Below are positions 24,720 through 36,407 of a stretch of DNA of 64,000 nt, piece after piece (position 1 is the stretch's first letter; each line of letters begins with the position of its first letter). Source of the DNA: Periconia sp. R9002. Lineage: Eukaryota; Ascomycota; Dothideomycetes; Pleosporales; Periconiaceae. A program made the position numbers and the translations under genes. The notes under the pieces are model-generated. The model worked only from the letters and a program-made list of their open reading frames with translations, was not told the origin of the DNA and did no database searches. The stretch lies in contig JAMAHW010000073.1 in the NCBI GenBank assembly GCA_023627715.1, positions 124,001 through 188,000 on the forward strand, written 5' to 3'.

Positions 24720-27208
24720 CTACCGCCTCCTCCCCATAACAACCCCCCCATCCCCCTCCCCGTCACTCCCCTCCTCACCCTCACTCGCATAATCCTCCAC
24801 ACTCCCGACCCCACTACTCCTCCTCCTCAACCCACGCCGCCTCATCCCGCTCTTAATCCGCCGACTCACCTCCTCCAAATTCCCATCAATCGTCGAGAAC
24901 GGCTTAAGCTGGAACCCACCCGTCGAGCCACTACCGCTAAGCAGACTCGAGCCAGACGGGGAGCGGCTGTGGTCGCCCCTCTTGGGCGTCGAGGGCCGCG
25001 TGGAGAAGAAGTCCTGGTTAGCGAGGTCGCCGAAGGACTCGTTGCGCGGGATGGTGTGGGCGCGGTGGAGCGAGGGGGATGAGGAGGAGGGAGAGGTGGG
25101 GGAGGCGGGGTAGTCGTACGTGTCTGCTGAGTTCTGGGCGGGTTGGCGGGTTGGGTCTGAAGGGGATTTTTGCGGGGGAGGGGTGGAAGGGCGTTTTTTG
25201 TCGTCGGCGGTTTTGGTGAAGGGGTCTTCGATGATGCGTTTGGAGTGGAAATCGTCGAACATTTCGGGGCCGAGCGTGTTGATGATGTCGGTTATGGCTT
25301 GGGCGAGCTTCTCGCGGCGCTGCTTGACGCGGACGAGTTGGTTGCCGGACCACGGGCTCATGATTTTGATGAGGGGGCCGAGCGATTTCAATATGTCCAT
25401 GGCGACTTCGCCGAAGCGGAGCGCCGCGTATGTGACGGTTGGGTACAGGATCCACTGGCCGAGAACGATCCAGCGCTTCTTGATTCCCGGGGGTAAGAAG
25501 CCAAACGCGTTGTTCTGCGTGTAGAGCCAAGTCCCTATCATGACGTACGTGAAGTAGATGGCGGGTGCGGCGGCCATGGCGACGAGGAGCTTCCATGTGG
25601 CGACGACGTCTTTGGCGGCGATCTTGACGTTGGAGGCTGCTAGGGCTTCCTTGGCCTTTTTCCGCGATATCTGTTTGCAGACGATGAAGACTCCTCCAAA
25701 CAGTAGGACTCCGGGAATCACAAATATGGTCAGGAGACTCAGTTTGATCAAACGATACCAAAAGAGAAAAAAGCAGGTCCAAACGTTCAGTCGCGCATAT
25801 TGCACCTGATGGTCGCGAAGTCCCAGCGCAAGTAGCTCCTTGTTGTAAGCTAGCACTTCCTTCTTCAATTCCACTATGCGTGGGTCGTCTTTGTACTTGG
25901 TATATCCTTGGACGAGACGGCGATTCAGCTCCACCACTCGAGGTAGCGGAAGCTTGGTGCCTGTAGGGTTGTAAAGTCTTCGAACGGCTTGAATCAACTG
26001 TAGATCATATATCAGCAAATGCAAACAACACAAAACTGCGTACCCAACCATACCATTAGTGTATCGTAATCCGGCGTCGTGACTGTGACGGAAATGAGTC
26101 CTTCGCGAATAATTTCCAGCAGCTCTCCAATAGCTTCACGTTTCTGACCCCCCTCGAATCTTTTCACCATTTCAATAGGCACATCGATGGGATTTCCAAA
26201 CTCGATAACAGCCCTTGACCGGAACTTGTGGGGGTGGAAATAGTTCATGCCGACGGGAATGATCTTAAGATTGCAGTCAGGTTTGGTAGCCACCGTACCC
26301 AATGCCATAATAGCCACACCAGCTGGTCAAAGTTAGCATAAAACCCTTCACAATCCGTAGAGAAACTTGCCTTTGAGGGGTAAAAGATCCGGTCGATCGT
26401 GGCTACCACCTTCGGGGAAGATTCCCACAGAACCACCCTGGTGAAGCACCGAATGCACCGCGTCATAAACTCCCCTCTGATCCAACTTCGGCGCCACCTG
26501 AAAGTTGGTCCCTTCGAAACCCGGGGCCGGGCCCAGCAACTCTGACGCACCATCCACAAAAGTCCCATCCTTGGTCATATCATTCCTCCCCGTCAACTGC
26601 TGCATGGGTATTCCACCTTTGAAGGGGCGCTTGAGCCGAATCTCTTCAGGGCCTTTAATTTCCAGAATCTCCGCCGAAGCTCCAATACCATCGACCTTGG
26701 GCAGCACCAGGGACCCGCCGACCTGGAAAGGCTCAGCCTCGAAGTTTGTGCCGACGCCGCGGACAAGACACGGATCGTTGACGGGATCGGGCAGGTATAG
26801 TTTTCCCTGCGCCGGCCTGACCAAGTCCATTGCTCTGCCGACGGGGACGGCACCCAGCGCGGAGGAGACACCACCTATGAATTTACGCTTCATGGATTTT
26901 TCGGCGATCAGGACGTGGACTCGGCGGTTCGATTCGCGCTTAACGATGCGCAACAGGATCAAGGGATCCACAAACTATCCAATCGTCAGCCCCTCTACCC
27001 CAAAAAACAAAACCGTACGCAATTTTATATGTACCTGATTCGCATGCGGTGCGCACACAAAAATAACTGGCCCATCCTTGGGCACCTTCCAGCTCCCTCT
27101 GGGATGTACCTCGCGAAAGAAGAGCTCGACGAGTATCGAAAAGGTCCACAGGAAAGCATCGTAGACATGCTTATTCATGTACCCAATCTTCTTCGTTTTG
27201 GGCGCCAT
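24720..27208 (-). CDS. Glycerol-3-phosphate/DHAP acyltransferase, Sct1/Gpt2 type
   Basis: An ER-membrane sn-1 acyltransferase that makes lysophosphatidic acid, the first step of glycerolipid synthesis. Exons are 27208-27035, 26974-26371, 26322-26054 and 25997-24720, giving 774 residues. Acyltransferase block I, HANQFVDP, is formed across intron 1. Block III, FPEGGSHDRPDL, and block IV, IIPVGMNYFH, follow. As in yeast Sct1/Gpt2, a long insertion separates blocks I and III. Hydrophobic membrane segments lie after residue 400 (for example LTIFVIPGVLLFGGVFIV). The C-terminal 170 residues are Ser/Pro-rich with acidic and basic patches, a likely phosphoregulated tail. Intron 2 (26323-26370) begins GCAAGT, a GC-AG intron, and removing it restores PLKAGVAIMAL exactly as in the family. 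Confidence 0.92.
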
Positions 27209-28308
27209 GATGGACGGTGACGTTCGTGAACGAGCGTTGGTTTACACGGCGGGAAGAATAGCTTAGGGAAAGAGCGGATTTCGATGGCGGGATTCAAGAA
27301 CGGATTTCGTTCGCCCACTCGCACGGGTGAGAAGGAACGAGGGGCGGGGCGGAGGGGGGTGAAAGAGTGGAGCGGAGTGACGCCCGTTTGTTGCGCCCGG
27401 AAAGCTTTCGGAAACGCAATCCGAGAGAAACGTCGTCGAGTTTCGGTACAGAATTCGCAGCCGATAAGGCGTTTCCGATAACGCAATTTCCCTTACAGGT
27501 GTCGAGCAGGTGGGAAAAAAAGAGGGGGGGTACGGCGGGCTCAGAATGTTTGTCTGTAGTGAGTGAGGTAATACCAGGCACGCGCGCGATATATGTATTA
27601 TCAGTCGGAAGGCAGAAGGGACATGCTACGAGGCGCTCGGCGGACGGACTATAGTCCGTGTGGATTCGTAGGCGAGAGCCGGATGCGCGCGCAGCACGAC
27701 GTAGGTAAGTGAAGGGGTGGTGAGGCGCTATAGCTGCTGTTGAGAAAGAGAGGGAGGGGGTTGTGGATACGGTTGTTTGTGCGGAGGAGTAGTCTTGGTG
27801 CTAAAAGTGCGGGCAGAGGGAAGATTCCAGACCAAACCCCGACCACCGAGCAGAGCAGAACAGACCTCACGTGCGTGTTCGTACTCACGTCATCTCTGAT
27901 TTTTACCAAAGTAAAAGTGAGATTCATACATACGATGGAAAAGGTTACACAGGAATCTGAGTCTATTTCCACCTACGTGTACACGTATAAAGCATACACA
28001 ACGTCGGCATCCACTTCACCAACCCAAAAGTCATCAATCACATCACGGCTCCATGTTAGATAGGAAGAGAGGCAACATTTTGAACATGGAAAGAGAATTG
28101 ATATGGTATGCATGAAACGCCCGTCCGATGCAGAGAGCTAATAGAGACTAAAATTTTGTAATGCTGGAAAATTATGGTGCTGCCTATCTACAGAATAGCG
28201 TGATAACAGATAGCTACCGTCTGTTCGCAAAGCAAAGAAGAGAAAAGGAGGAGGGGTCGGCTCCGCTCTAAAACAACGACCCAGGTATTAATCGCTTAAC
28301 GCTATCAT
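27209..28308. other. Intergenic region upstream of the acyltransferase and downstream of GH76
   Basis: No gene is supported. Open frames on both strands overlap one another and show no family motif. The part next to 27208 must contain the acyltransferase promoter; the part next to 28309 is the 3' flank of the GH76 gene. Confidence 0.5.
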
Positions 28309-30570
28309 CTACAAGAAAGCAGACAGAGCCGCAAGGGCAACCGCAGCGATCAAGGTGCTGCCGGCCATCATGGTGCTGGAAGCAGCGCCCGGGAAGTTCA
28401 CCACGGGGATGCTCGAGTTGCCGGGTGTTCCTGTGCCCGTAGGGAGCGCAGTCGCGTTACGAGTTGGCGCCGGGTACGGCACGAGCGTGTTGGTGGCAGG
28501 AGTCTGCGCAACAGGCGGCGGGGCCACGGGGGTCGACGCAGGGGGCTTGGCAGCAGGCGAGGAGGGAGGAGGAGGTGGGACAGCAGAGGATGCAGGAGGC
28601 GCCGGGACCGCAGTGGGAGGAACCCAGACGGTCACGGTCTTCTGGCCGGTGCAGGAGCAGCTTGAGGGAGCGGGAACAGGAGTGAACTTGAATCCCGCGC
28701 CAGAAGAAACAGGGGCGGGAGGGGCAAGGCTGGAAGTGGTAGGCTTGTTTTCAATCGGCTTGCTCTCGATAGGCTTGCTCTCGACTGGCTTGGTGGGAGT
28801 CGGGGCGGGGACATTGCTCTCGGTGCAAGTTGTCGAAGGGGTAGCGGAAGAAGCGGGCTTGCTCTCGATCGGCTTGCTTTCAACCGGCTTGCTCTCCACA
28901 GGCTTGCTTTCAACCGGCTTGCTCTCAATCGGCTTGTATGTGGGAGTCTGAGCGGGAACCTTGCTCTCAGTGCAGCTCGTCGAAGGAGCACCAGCAGCGG
29001 GTTGGGTTTCGGCGGGCTTGTCGGCAGGCTTGGTGCTTTCGATCGGCTTGGGCTGGAACGTGAAAACGGGCTTAGATTCCACTGGCTTGCTCTCGAGCGG
29101 CTTGTCGCTCTCGACGGGCTTGCTGCTCTCAACGGGCTTCTCGGTCGGCTTGGTGTCGACAGGCTTGGTGCTGGATGGAGCGGCCTCCTTGCTGGAGCTG
29201 GGAGCTGCCGAAGAAGATGGAGGGGGAGCTACTGAAGAAGATGACTGGGGAGCTGCCGAAGAGGACGGCTTGGGCGCAGGGGATCCACCGGTACCAGGGA
29301 GAGTCTTCTTCTTGAGGGTGATGAGAGCCTGAGTGACTTCCAGAGCGTTGAGCTGCTGGCCGATACCCTCGATACCGTCGAAGGTGTTTTTGTACCACCT
29401 AGTGCCGCACTTGGAACCATCATCAGTGCAGGTCTTGCCAGCGGCAACAGCAGAAGTCTTGAGGTAGTCGTTGATCTTGTCGGCGGTGAAGGGAGCGAGC
29501 ACGGCGGTCTTGGCCATCCATCGGCTGAGGTAGGCCTTGAAGGATTGCTGGTCAAGGTTGCAGAACTTGGTGGAGAATTCACACCTCTCGAACATGACGT
29601 TCTTGACGCGGTCGGGGTTCTGGAAGAAGATATCGGCGTGGTCGAGAAAACCGGAGATGCGGTCCTTCCAGACATTGTCACCCTTGGTCACATCGTACAT
29701 GAAGGCACTGCCGTGCATGTACATGGCAAGGTTGTAGCTCCACTCGGTCTTGTCACTAACAGCCGCGCAGTTGGTCTTGTCATCGGTGCCATCAAAAACC
29801 TCGAATTTGGGGCCAATCAGTCCGACCTTGGCAGACCAGTCGTAGATGGTCTTAGCCCAGTCAGAGTACTCGGACTTTCCAGTGAAGCGGGCGAGGCGGG
29901 CTGCCAGAGCGAAAGCAGCTCCGTTGCTGATGGCGTTCTTGTAGTTGTAACCACCGGCGTTGGCGTTGTCGGGGTAGATCTGCCACTTCAATCCTCCACC
30001 GCAGGACTTGGTATCCCATCGGGACATGATGTTCTTGAAGCAGTTCTCCGTCACTTCCAAGTAGCTAGCCGGGGCATCTGCGGGCTCTGGAAACGAATAC
30101 TCGAGGGCTGACATGGTTGCCAGGCACCAGAAGGCTTGATCATCGTTGCCCTAATCAACACCGTTAGCGCTCTGGTCGATGTTGTGGACTCAACTTCGTC
30201 TCGATGAGGGACCACATACCTGCTGATCCCGCTTATCCTCCATAATGAAATCATTCTTGGGGCCATAGTTGGCAGCCAAAGCATCCTGCACCGTCTTGGC
30301 ATACTGCGAGTCGCCAAAGGTCTGCGAGTACTCAATGACACCACCCCAGATGGCACCCGATTCCCACCAGTAGTGAGGTTTGGGCCAGTAACCACGCTCT
30401 TCCTTGGGCAGGGAGGCGTCGTTGTACTTGTAGCTCGACATCAAACCCTTGGCGTACCTAGACGAGCAATCCTTTATGGAGCTTTCGTCATCGGGTTTGA
30501 GCTCAATAGCGCCGACCACGGTGGCGGCGATGGGGAGGAGCACAGCTCCGGTTGTGGACAAGAACTTCAT
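28309..30570 (-). CDS. GPI-anchored GH76 alpha-1,6-mannanase-like protein (Dfg5/Dcw1 type)
   Basis: A cell-surface glycoside hydrolase family 76 protein. Family members Dfg5 and Dcw1 act on GPI-anchor mannan and help attach glycoproteins to the wall. Exons are 30570-30220 and 30150-28309, giving 730 residues. A signal peptide covers about residues 1-21. The GH76 domain runs to about residue 390, with HYWWESGAIWG, the paired catalytic aspartates in GNDDQAFW (120-121), GGYNYKNAISNG and TEWSYNLAMYMHGSAFMYD. A long Ser/Pro/Lys stalk follows, containing tandem ESKPVESKP units. The C-terminus has a hydrophobic tail after small residues, typical of GPI attachment. The stalk is unusually long for the family, which may let the enzyme span the wall. 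It fits functionally with gpi8 at 50.4 kb, though they are not clustered. Confidence 0.9.
28740..29135 (-). repeat. In-gene tandem repeat coding ESKP units
   Basis: Short degenerate 15-nt repeats coding KPVES/KPIES units inside the GH76 stalk, in several runs separated by STSCTES or STTCTES spacers. This tract is prone to length variation between strains. Confidence 0.85.
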
Positions 30571-30644
30571 GTTGCTTGTCTCGAGTTGTGGGTTGGTTTG
30601 TGTTGTTGTATTGTATGAATGGAACGAGTGACTTTGTGTGCGGG

Positions 30645-30652
30645 TTTAAATA
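30645..30652 (-). promoter_or_regulatory. TATA-like box of the GH76 gene
   Basis: TATTTAAA on the minus strand, about 75 nt upstream of the start codon. The distance and sequence suit a fungal TATA element with a short leader; this is inference from position. Confidence 0.45.
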
Positions 30653-30826
30653 GGTGTGGGGTTGGGAGAAAGTAAGGCGTGGTTGTGAGCAAGTAGGTTG
30701 CGGAAGTGGTGAAAAAGGTGTGTCGTCGACGAACACAAACGGTGAGCAGTGAAAAGAGAGGAGAGAAAAAAATGAATGTGGGAGCTTCAATGCAGAAGCA
30801 AACGAATGGAATCAACCAAATGTGGC

Positions 30827-30848
30827 GAGAGAGAGAGAGAGAGAGAGA
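30827..30848 (+). repeat. GA dinucleotide microsatellite
   Basis: About eleven tandem GA units upstream of the GH76 gene. On the minus strand this is a CT tract, a possible nucleosome-depleting promoter element. Confidence 0.9.
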
Positions 30849-32565
30849 GGTGTATAAAGAACAGCGAAGGGTGGAGAAGAGAGAAGGAAGGAAGAAGAGG
30901 TGAATTGCGGAGCTGGGTGGGATAAGGTAAGCTCACTCTCCCCCGTGTAGCCCCTTCCCCAGTAATAGACGGTAGTACGTATGATGCTAGCTGGTCCCTG
31001 GCTAGTGGATCCCGAATAGGCAAGTTTGTTTCAGAGATAGGCCTAAGCAGGCGGCGCAAAGCCAATCAAGCGCGGGCTTGTGCTTTGTTTCAGACGGCTA
31101 ACTAAGTAAACCAAACGACCCCCATGGAGTCATGGACTGGACTGGACGACAGATCAATGTCCGTTCCAGGACGGACATGACCACCTCATTCTTCTATGCA
31201 TTATACGGTACGACGAGAACAGAATATCTAACATACGGTACGGTACTCAGGCGTCCTCCTGTGGCCTTGCTCATTAACCACTTCATTACCTATCGTGCGT
31301 ACGTGTACTAGGTACTGAAAATGTCGAACATGTCCATCAGTGCCTATTCCAATGTTGCAGGCTCCACAGCCAGGAGGACCTCGCAATTTGCAGCTGGGCA
31401 AAAAGAAAGTGCAGCGCCTACCTAGAAGAGAGTCATTGGGTAACCTGCAACCGCCAGCGCAACCTTCGTCGGGGGGCTACATTACTCGAGGAACAGAAAT
31501 TTATCTGGTTGGTTCGATCCGTGTCTTTGTGGCTGATGATTGATTTGATTTTCGTGTGTGTTTTTCTCGTCGCCAGAGGCAAGCCCGCGTTTTTTGCACA
31601 GCCCGTCGCAAACCCCGGTACCTCCCAATGAATCAATGCCGTTTCTTCGTTCTAGGGTGCAAACAGTACATTCGCGGCATACCACCCATCATGGCATGAC
31701 ATTGGCACCCCGTTTGTTTATTACTGTGCGGACTTGGCTGGCTTTGATCGCGTTTGGCTGGACCGGTTGTTTTTTGTTCGGTTTGGTTTGGGTTGCCTTT
31801 TGCTTGATTTTATCCATACTTTGCTGTCGCTGGGGGCGAGCATGTCTGTCCGCCTGAAAAGATATGACTTGTCTTGTACAGTGTGGTGATTATGTGCGCA
31901 CCGTAAAAAAGGCGTCCACCGGTGGCTTCATCGCAGGCTTGGTGATATTCTGCGGCGCCGTCGCACGTCTTGATTCATTCATCACGATTTATTTTCCTAG
32001 GTGTGTGGCTTTTGCTGGTTTGGCATGTACCATGGTGAAGTGTGGATGAATGTGATGAAAGAGTGTGCATTCAATGTTGTTCGCGAGTACTCAGCTCTGG
32101 TGGTACATACGATAGGGCGCACAGCTTGATGTGATGCAGTCATCCAAGCCTGACGATGCAGGCCGGAGTTGCAACTACACTTCTCCCAGTCTCACGGCCA
32201 GCCACGCAGGACTGGGCGACAACCGTAAGCCTTACCCGACCCGGATGCCCCAAAACCACCGTCTCGCTACCAACTAGGCAATGTCAGATACCAACACGGC
32301 AAACACACGGCAGCGCTGACGTGCGAACTGGCCAAAAAGATGCTGTCCTTTTTGCGCACATACAACATAGCGAGGCGTTACCCTTAGGCTCCGCGCCCGC
32401 TCCCGTACTTAGCTACCTACCCATCCTAGCCTCTGATCAAGTCTAGCCTGTTCATGGCCAGACTCTAACCCAACCGTCAGTCTACCCCCCAAAACACCAT
32501 GCATCTAGCGACACCGAGACAAAAATAACCCAAACCCATAATCATCATGACTTTTGTCGGCGGGC

Positions 32566-33256
32566 CTATGAGCCCGCCAGCCTCTTCTCCTTCTTGTCCC
32601 TCTCACTCTCTTTCAGAGCCGCTATCTCTTCCTTGGACATGTTGTATGAAGCCGACACCTGGTTCATGGGGTTGTCTGGATGCTTGTCGAATTCCTTTCG
32701 AATCTGATCAATCTTTTGCTGTCGCCTCAGCGATTTGTCGTCCTTCATCTCCTCCAGTCTCCGTTCCTCAAAGGCGGCGTAGGCGGCCTTGACCCGACGC
32801 TCGGGATGACGATCAATCTTGTCGTTGTCCTTCCCAGTAAGCGACAGAGCGTCGAGTGCGTTGTCGATACCGGTTGCGTTCAAAGAGCCCAAAGCCCCGT
32901 CGATACCGCGAGGTTTCTTTTCGGCCTTCTTGGCACCCGCTCCCTTTGGTTTCGAAGGGAGGGAAGCTTCCTCTTCGCGGAGTAGGGCATCCTTCTCGGC
33001 CTTCTTACGTGCGGCTTCTTCCTTCTTCGCCGCGGCGGCCTCTCTGTATGTGCGTAAGCGCGTTTCCATGTTTGTATTAAATTCTTGAGTATGCGTACGC
33101 TTTAGAGTTTGATTTGCCTCCCTGTTCCCACTTCTTTGATTCGGCAGCTTCTGCTTCTCTATCCTTCTGTGCTTGCTTCTGCGCCGCCGCGTCGGCCTTC
33201 CGGGCCTGGCCTTGGGCTTTCTTGGAGTTTTCTCCGCCTCCGCGCTTGGGTGGCAT
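32566..33256 (-). CDS. CCDC124/Lso2-like ribosome-associated protein
   Basis: A small, highly charged helical protein resembling animal CCDC124, whose yeast relative Lso2 binds idle ribosomes and aids recovery from starvation. Exons 33256-33099 and 33043-32566 give 211 residues. It begins MPPKRGGGENSKKAQGQARK, followed by a Lys/Ala/Glu-rich helix with AKKEEAARKKAEKD across the splice. The C-terminal family block includes RVKAAYAAFEE, DNPMNQVSASYNMSKEEI and a basic end. The intron sits in the N-terminal helix with GT-AG ends and consistent phase. A length near 210 residues is typical of the family. Because the sequence is low in complexity, the assignment rests mainly on the N- and C-terminal blocks. 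Confidence 0.82.
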
Positions 33257-34354
33257 GATGGCGATCGATAAAGAGTTGCAGGTATGGGTGAGAAGAGACG
33301 TGGAGCGCGGACTACCGAAAACGGCGCAAAGTACAAAGGCGCGTTGAATGTTTGTAACTGGATGACTCGAGGCTCAAGAAGCTACGCGGGGTTGCCTAAC
33401 ACCGGCGATGATGAAGGTAGTGGGGCACAGTGATGACTAATCGGTAGACGTCAGTCAACGCAACAAGACCATGATTCCTTCACTCTCGTCCTGTCAACTG
33501 TCAAATGTCATGCGCCGTTGCACCGGGTATTCTTCATCAAAGCCAGCCGGAGCACTTGCGCACGTCAAGTTTCAACAAATCGTCGCCGAGAACCGCGCTT
33601 AGTGATTCGTATCTTTTCCTACATACCCTTACAGGCCAAGAGCAAATTCATTATGGAGATGGGGTTTGGGAAATGCGTATTGAATATACAATGAACAAGA
33701 GAAAAGACATTGAAATTTGAACACCGATTCCGTGTAACCGCATCTACCTACTCGACGTGCAGATTCGCTTAACCACAATCCTATCACACAACACTACCTT
33801 TGCACTTGTCCTTATATTGGACCACTCCCCTGGTCTGATCATTGCTTGTCCTCTATGCTTGTATACCTATGTGGAGCTTAAGTGACATAGGGAAACCGTT
33901 AAACGTGTACGTACACCCACATGATCAACGTCGAATCACCCGGTCCAAACCCCTGCAACTGCATGCATTCGCTCGTAAACAGGGATTTCTAGATTGCTGT
34001 TACAGTCAGGACGCACTTTTCACGATGTGGAGTTGCAACGGAGCATCTCGTATCAGTTGAGGGTTCAATAGCGTCTCATTCCCTATACTCGCCACGCCGG
34101 TTAAAGTGACGATCAATTGACTCTTCCGGAGCGGGGAGAACGTTTGTTACGTAGGAGCTCATTGAGCTATGGAGGGGTATCGATTATTTAGGTTCTTCGC
34201 CATCTCCAGTCTCCTGGTTTGCGCGCCCTTCGTTCTGCTGTACTGCTTCGACTGCTACTGTTCTGGCTCTATTGGCGAGCCTGGCCTCACGTGTGGCGGT
34301 TACCAGAACCAATTGACTTCCCGATACACCGTTATTGTAAATTTGGCACAAACA
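33257..34354. promoter_or_regulatory. Divergent upstream region of the CCDC124-like and alpha-galactosidase genes
   Basis: No gene is supported. The 1.1 kb lies between head-to-head genes. The alpha-galactosidase frame is open upstream to 34169, but the segment 34169-34354 does not resemble a secreted-enzyme N-terminus, so I treat it as leader. Confidence 0.45.
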
Positions 34355-36016
34355 ATGGCTACTACTAAGAAACTCTTTTTCGCCGCGTTGACGGGGGTAG
34401 CGTTCGCGGACCCAAAGGTTTCTCCACTCCCACCAATGGGGTTCAACAATTGGGCTCGTTTCCAATGCAACTTGAATGAGACTGTGTTTACAGTGACTGC
34501 AGACGCAATGGCTAAGAATGGCCTTCTCGCTGCTGGCTATAAAAATATCAACCTCGACGATTGTTGGTCGAAGACGGAGAGAAACTCAAAAGGCGAACTC
34601 GAATGGAACTCTACCATCTTTCCTCGCGGACTACCCTGGCTGGGCGATTACCTGCACAAACGAGGTTTCAATTTTGGGATCTACACGAACGCGGGCAACA
34701 TGTCGTGCGGATGGTATCCGGGGTCACAAGACCATGAAGAGATCGATTCTTTGACCTTTGAGAAGTGGGGAGTAGATTACCTGAAGGTGGACGGTTGCCA
34801 CATGGACCTGCAAAATGGGCGTTCGTATTATGAGGAATTCGAATACCGGTACAAGCTATGGCATGAGATTTTGCACACCAAGCTCAAAAAGCCGTTCATC
34901 TTCTCGCAGTCAGCACCAGCTTACTTTAGCCCCAACTTCCATCTTGATCAGAACAATACCGATTGGTACCGGACTATGGATTACATCAGGGAGAGCGGCG
35001 AACTTGCCAGACATTCTGACGACATCAAAGTTTACGGCAACAACCCCACCAACATTTTCGAGCCTGGCGGCCACTGGGAGTCCATGATGAACAACTACAT
35101 TATGGAAGTGCGCCTCTCACGGTATCAATCCTGCGGCTTCTTTAACGATCCCGACTTCCTCATCGTCGACTGGCCCGATCTCAGCATTGACGAAAAACGC
35201 ACGCATTTCGCTCTCTGGAGCTCCTTCTCCGCGCCCCTCATCATCAGTGCTTGGATGCCCGACGTCAAAAAAGAAGAACTCGAGTACCTTACCAACAAAG
35301 ACATCATCGCCATCGACCAAGACGCACTCTGCGAACAAGCAACCCTCGTATCGCAAACCGAAGACTCCTTCGACGTACTGACCAAGAACCTTGCCAACGG
35401 CGACCGTCTCCTCACCATCTTCAACAAAGGCGACAAAAGTACGACTGCCAGTGTACCCATCTCTCGCCTCGGCATCGACGAAAACGCAAGCTACAAGGCC
35501 AAAGATCTCTGGACAGGCCGCACTACCACGATCCACAAATCCGTCAGCGGCGTCAAACTTAAAGCCCACGAAACAGCCCTCTTCCGCATCTCGGCCCAAG
35601 AAGGAGCGAAACCGCTTAACGTCACCCCCACCGGCCAAATCTTCAACACCTTCTCACTCAACTGCCTCACCCTCACATCCTCACACCACTCCCCATCCAA
35701 CGTGCGCTTCTCGCCCTGCACCGGCGACGACGAGCAGGTATGGCAGATCTCCTCGCGCGGTGTTTTAACATCCTTAGCGGACGATGGATTGTGTCTTTCT
35801 GTCCAAGATCGAAGCACCGTTGGCGTGGAACACTGTGGTGGGCGGGGCGACGATAAGGCACAAGCGTGGAAATACGGCGTTAGCGGGAATTTGGTGAGTA
35901 AAGTCAAAGGAGCGTGTTTGACGGAGGGCAACGGAGGCAGGGTTGAGGCGAGGGCTTGCGGGAACGAGGCTGATACCCAGGTCTTTGCTCTGCCTGGGGG
36001 TGTGAAGCTGGAGTGA
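34355..36016 (+). CDS. Secreted GH27 alpha-galactosidase with ricin-like C-terminal domain
   Basis: A secreted enzyme releasing terminal alpha-1,6-galactose from galactomannan or raffinose-type sugars. A single exon gives 553 residues. The chosen ATG opens a clear signal peptide (MATTKKLFFAALTGVAFA, about 18 residues); an in-frame ATG at 34169 would bury this signal inside the protein. The GH27 blocks are PPMGFNNWARF, INLDDCWS, FGIYTNAG, YLKVDGCH with probable nucleophile Asp146, and YRTMDYIRE with probable acid/base Asp209. The DGC variant at the nucleophile site replaces the commoner DNC. The last 130 residues contain paired cysteines and EQVWQIS and AQAWKYG repeats, resembling a ricin-type beta-trefoil (CBM13-like) that would bind sugars. 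The gene has no introns. Confidence 0.93.
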   Translation: MATTKKLFFAALTGVAFADPKVSPLPPMGFNNWARFQCNLNETVFTVTADAMAKNGLLAAGYKNINLDDCWSKTERNSKGELEWNSTIFPRGLPWLGDYLHKRGFNFGIYTNAGNMSCGWYPGSQDHEEIDSLTFEKWGVDYLKVDGCHMDLQNGRSYYEEFEYRYKLWHEILHTKLKKPFIFSQSAPAYFSPNFHLDQNNTDWYRTMDYIRESGELARHSDDIKVYGNNPTNIFEPGGHWESMMNNYIMEVRLSRYQSCGFFNDPDFLIVDWPDLSIDEKRTHFALWSSFSAPLIISAWMPDVKKEELEYLTNKDIIAIDQDALCEQATLVSQTEDSFDVLTKNLANGDRLLTIFNKGDKSTTASVPISRLGIDENASYKAKDLWTGRTTTIHKSVSGVKLKAHETALFRISAQEGAKPLNVTPTGQIFNTFSLNCLTLTSSHHSPSNVRFSPCTGDDEQVWQISSRGVLTSLADDGLCLSVQDRSTVGVEHCGGRGDDKAQAWKYGVSGNLVSKVKGACLTEGNGGRVEARACGNEADTQVFALPGGVKLE

Positions 36017-36407
36017 TTACAGCGTAGGTAGTTGAGTGATGTTTGAAAGTGCTGGGTGGTGAGGGGGGAATGTTTCGAAGCTAATAAAAAAATCATACTT
36101 TCCACATCCAACAACAATAACCCCATTTCAAATTACGCTACGCTACCACACAGAGTTCCATGACCTTTTAAACTCTGCAGACTCCAATGCCATGAAGATC
36201 AAGGGGAGAAGGTAGGAATGTACATGTACCAAAACCCACTTTAACAAGATACACGCATTACATCATTACCATTACTTATCAAGACTTCCTCTCTCCCTCA
36301 CATCCTTCTATGTACATACATAACATCCGCACATACACACACTCCCCGCTCCTCCAGAAGACCACAACTGAGACTCGGTAAACAAAATACAAGAAACCGA
36401 AACTTTT
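36017..36407. other. Short region between convergent genes
   Basis: 3' flanks of the alpha-galactosidase and small secreted protein genes. An AATAAAA polyadenylation-like signal is at about 36083. Nothing else is seen. Confidence 0.6.

Larger units (their letters stand above)
30571..32565. other. Intergenic region between GH76 and the CCDC124-like gene
   Basis: No gene is supported across about 2 kb. A GA dinucleotide repeat lies at 30827-30848. A 99-codon plus-strand frame at 31558-31857 contains two hydrophobic stretches but has no recognisable motif, so I do not call it a gene. Confidence 0.5.

Noticed and set aside
34169..34354. An upstream start adding 62 residues to the alpha-galactosidase
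   Set aside because: The ATG at 34355 gives a textbook signal peptide; the extension would put it inside the protein.
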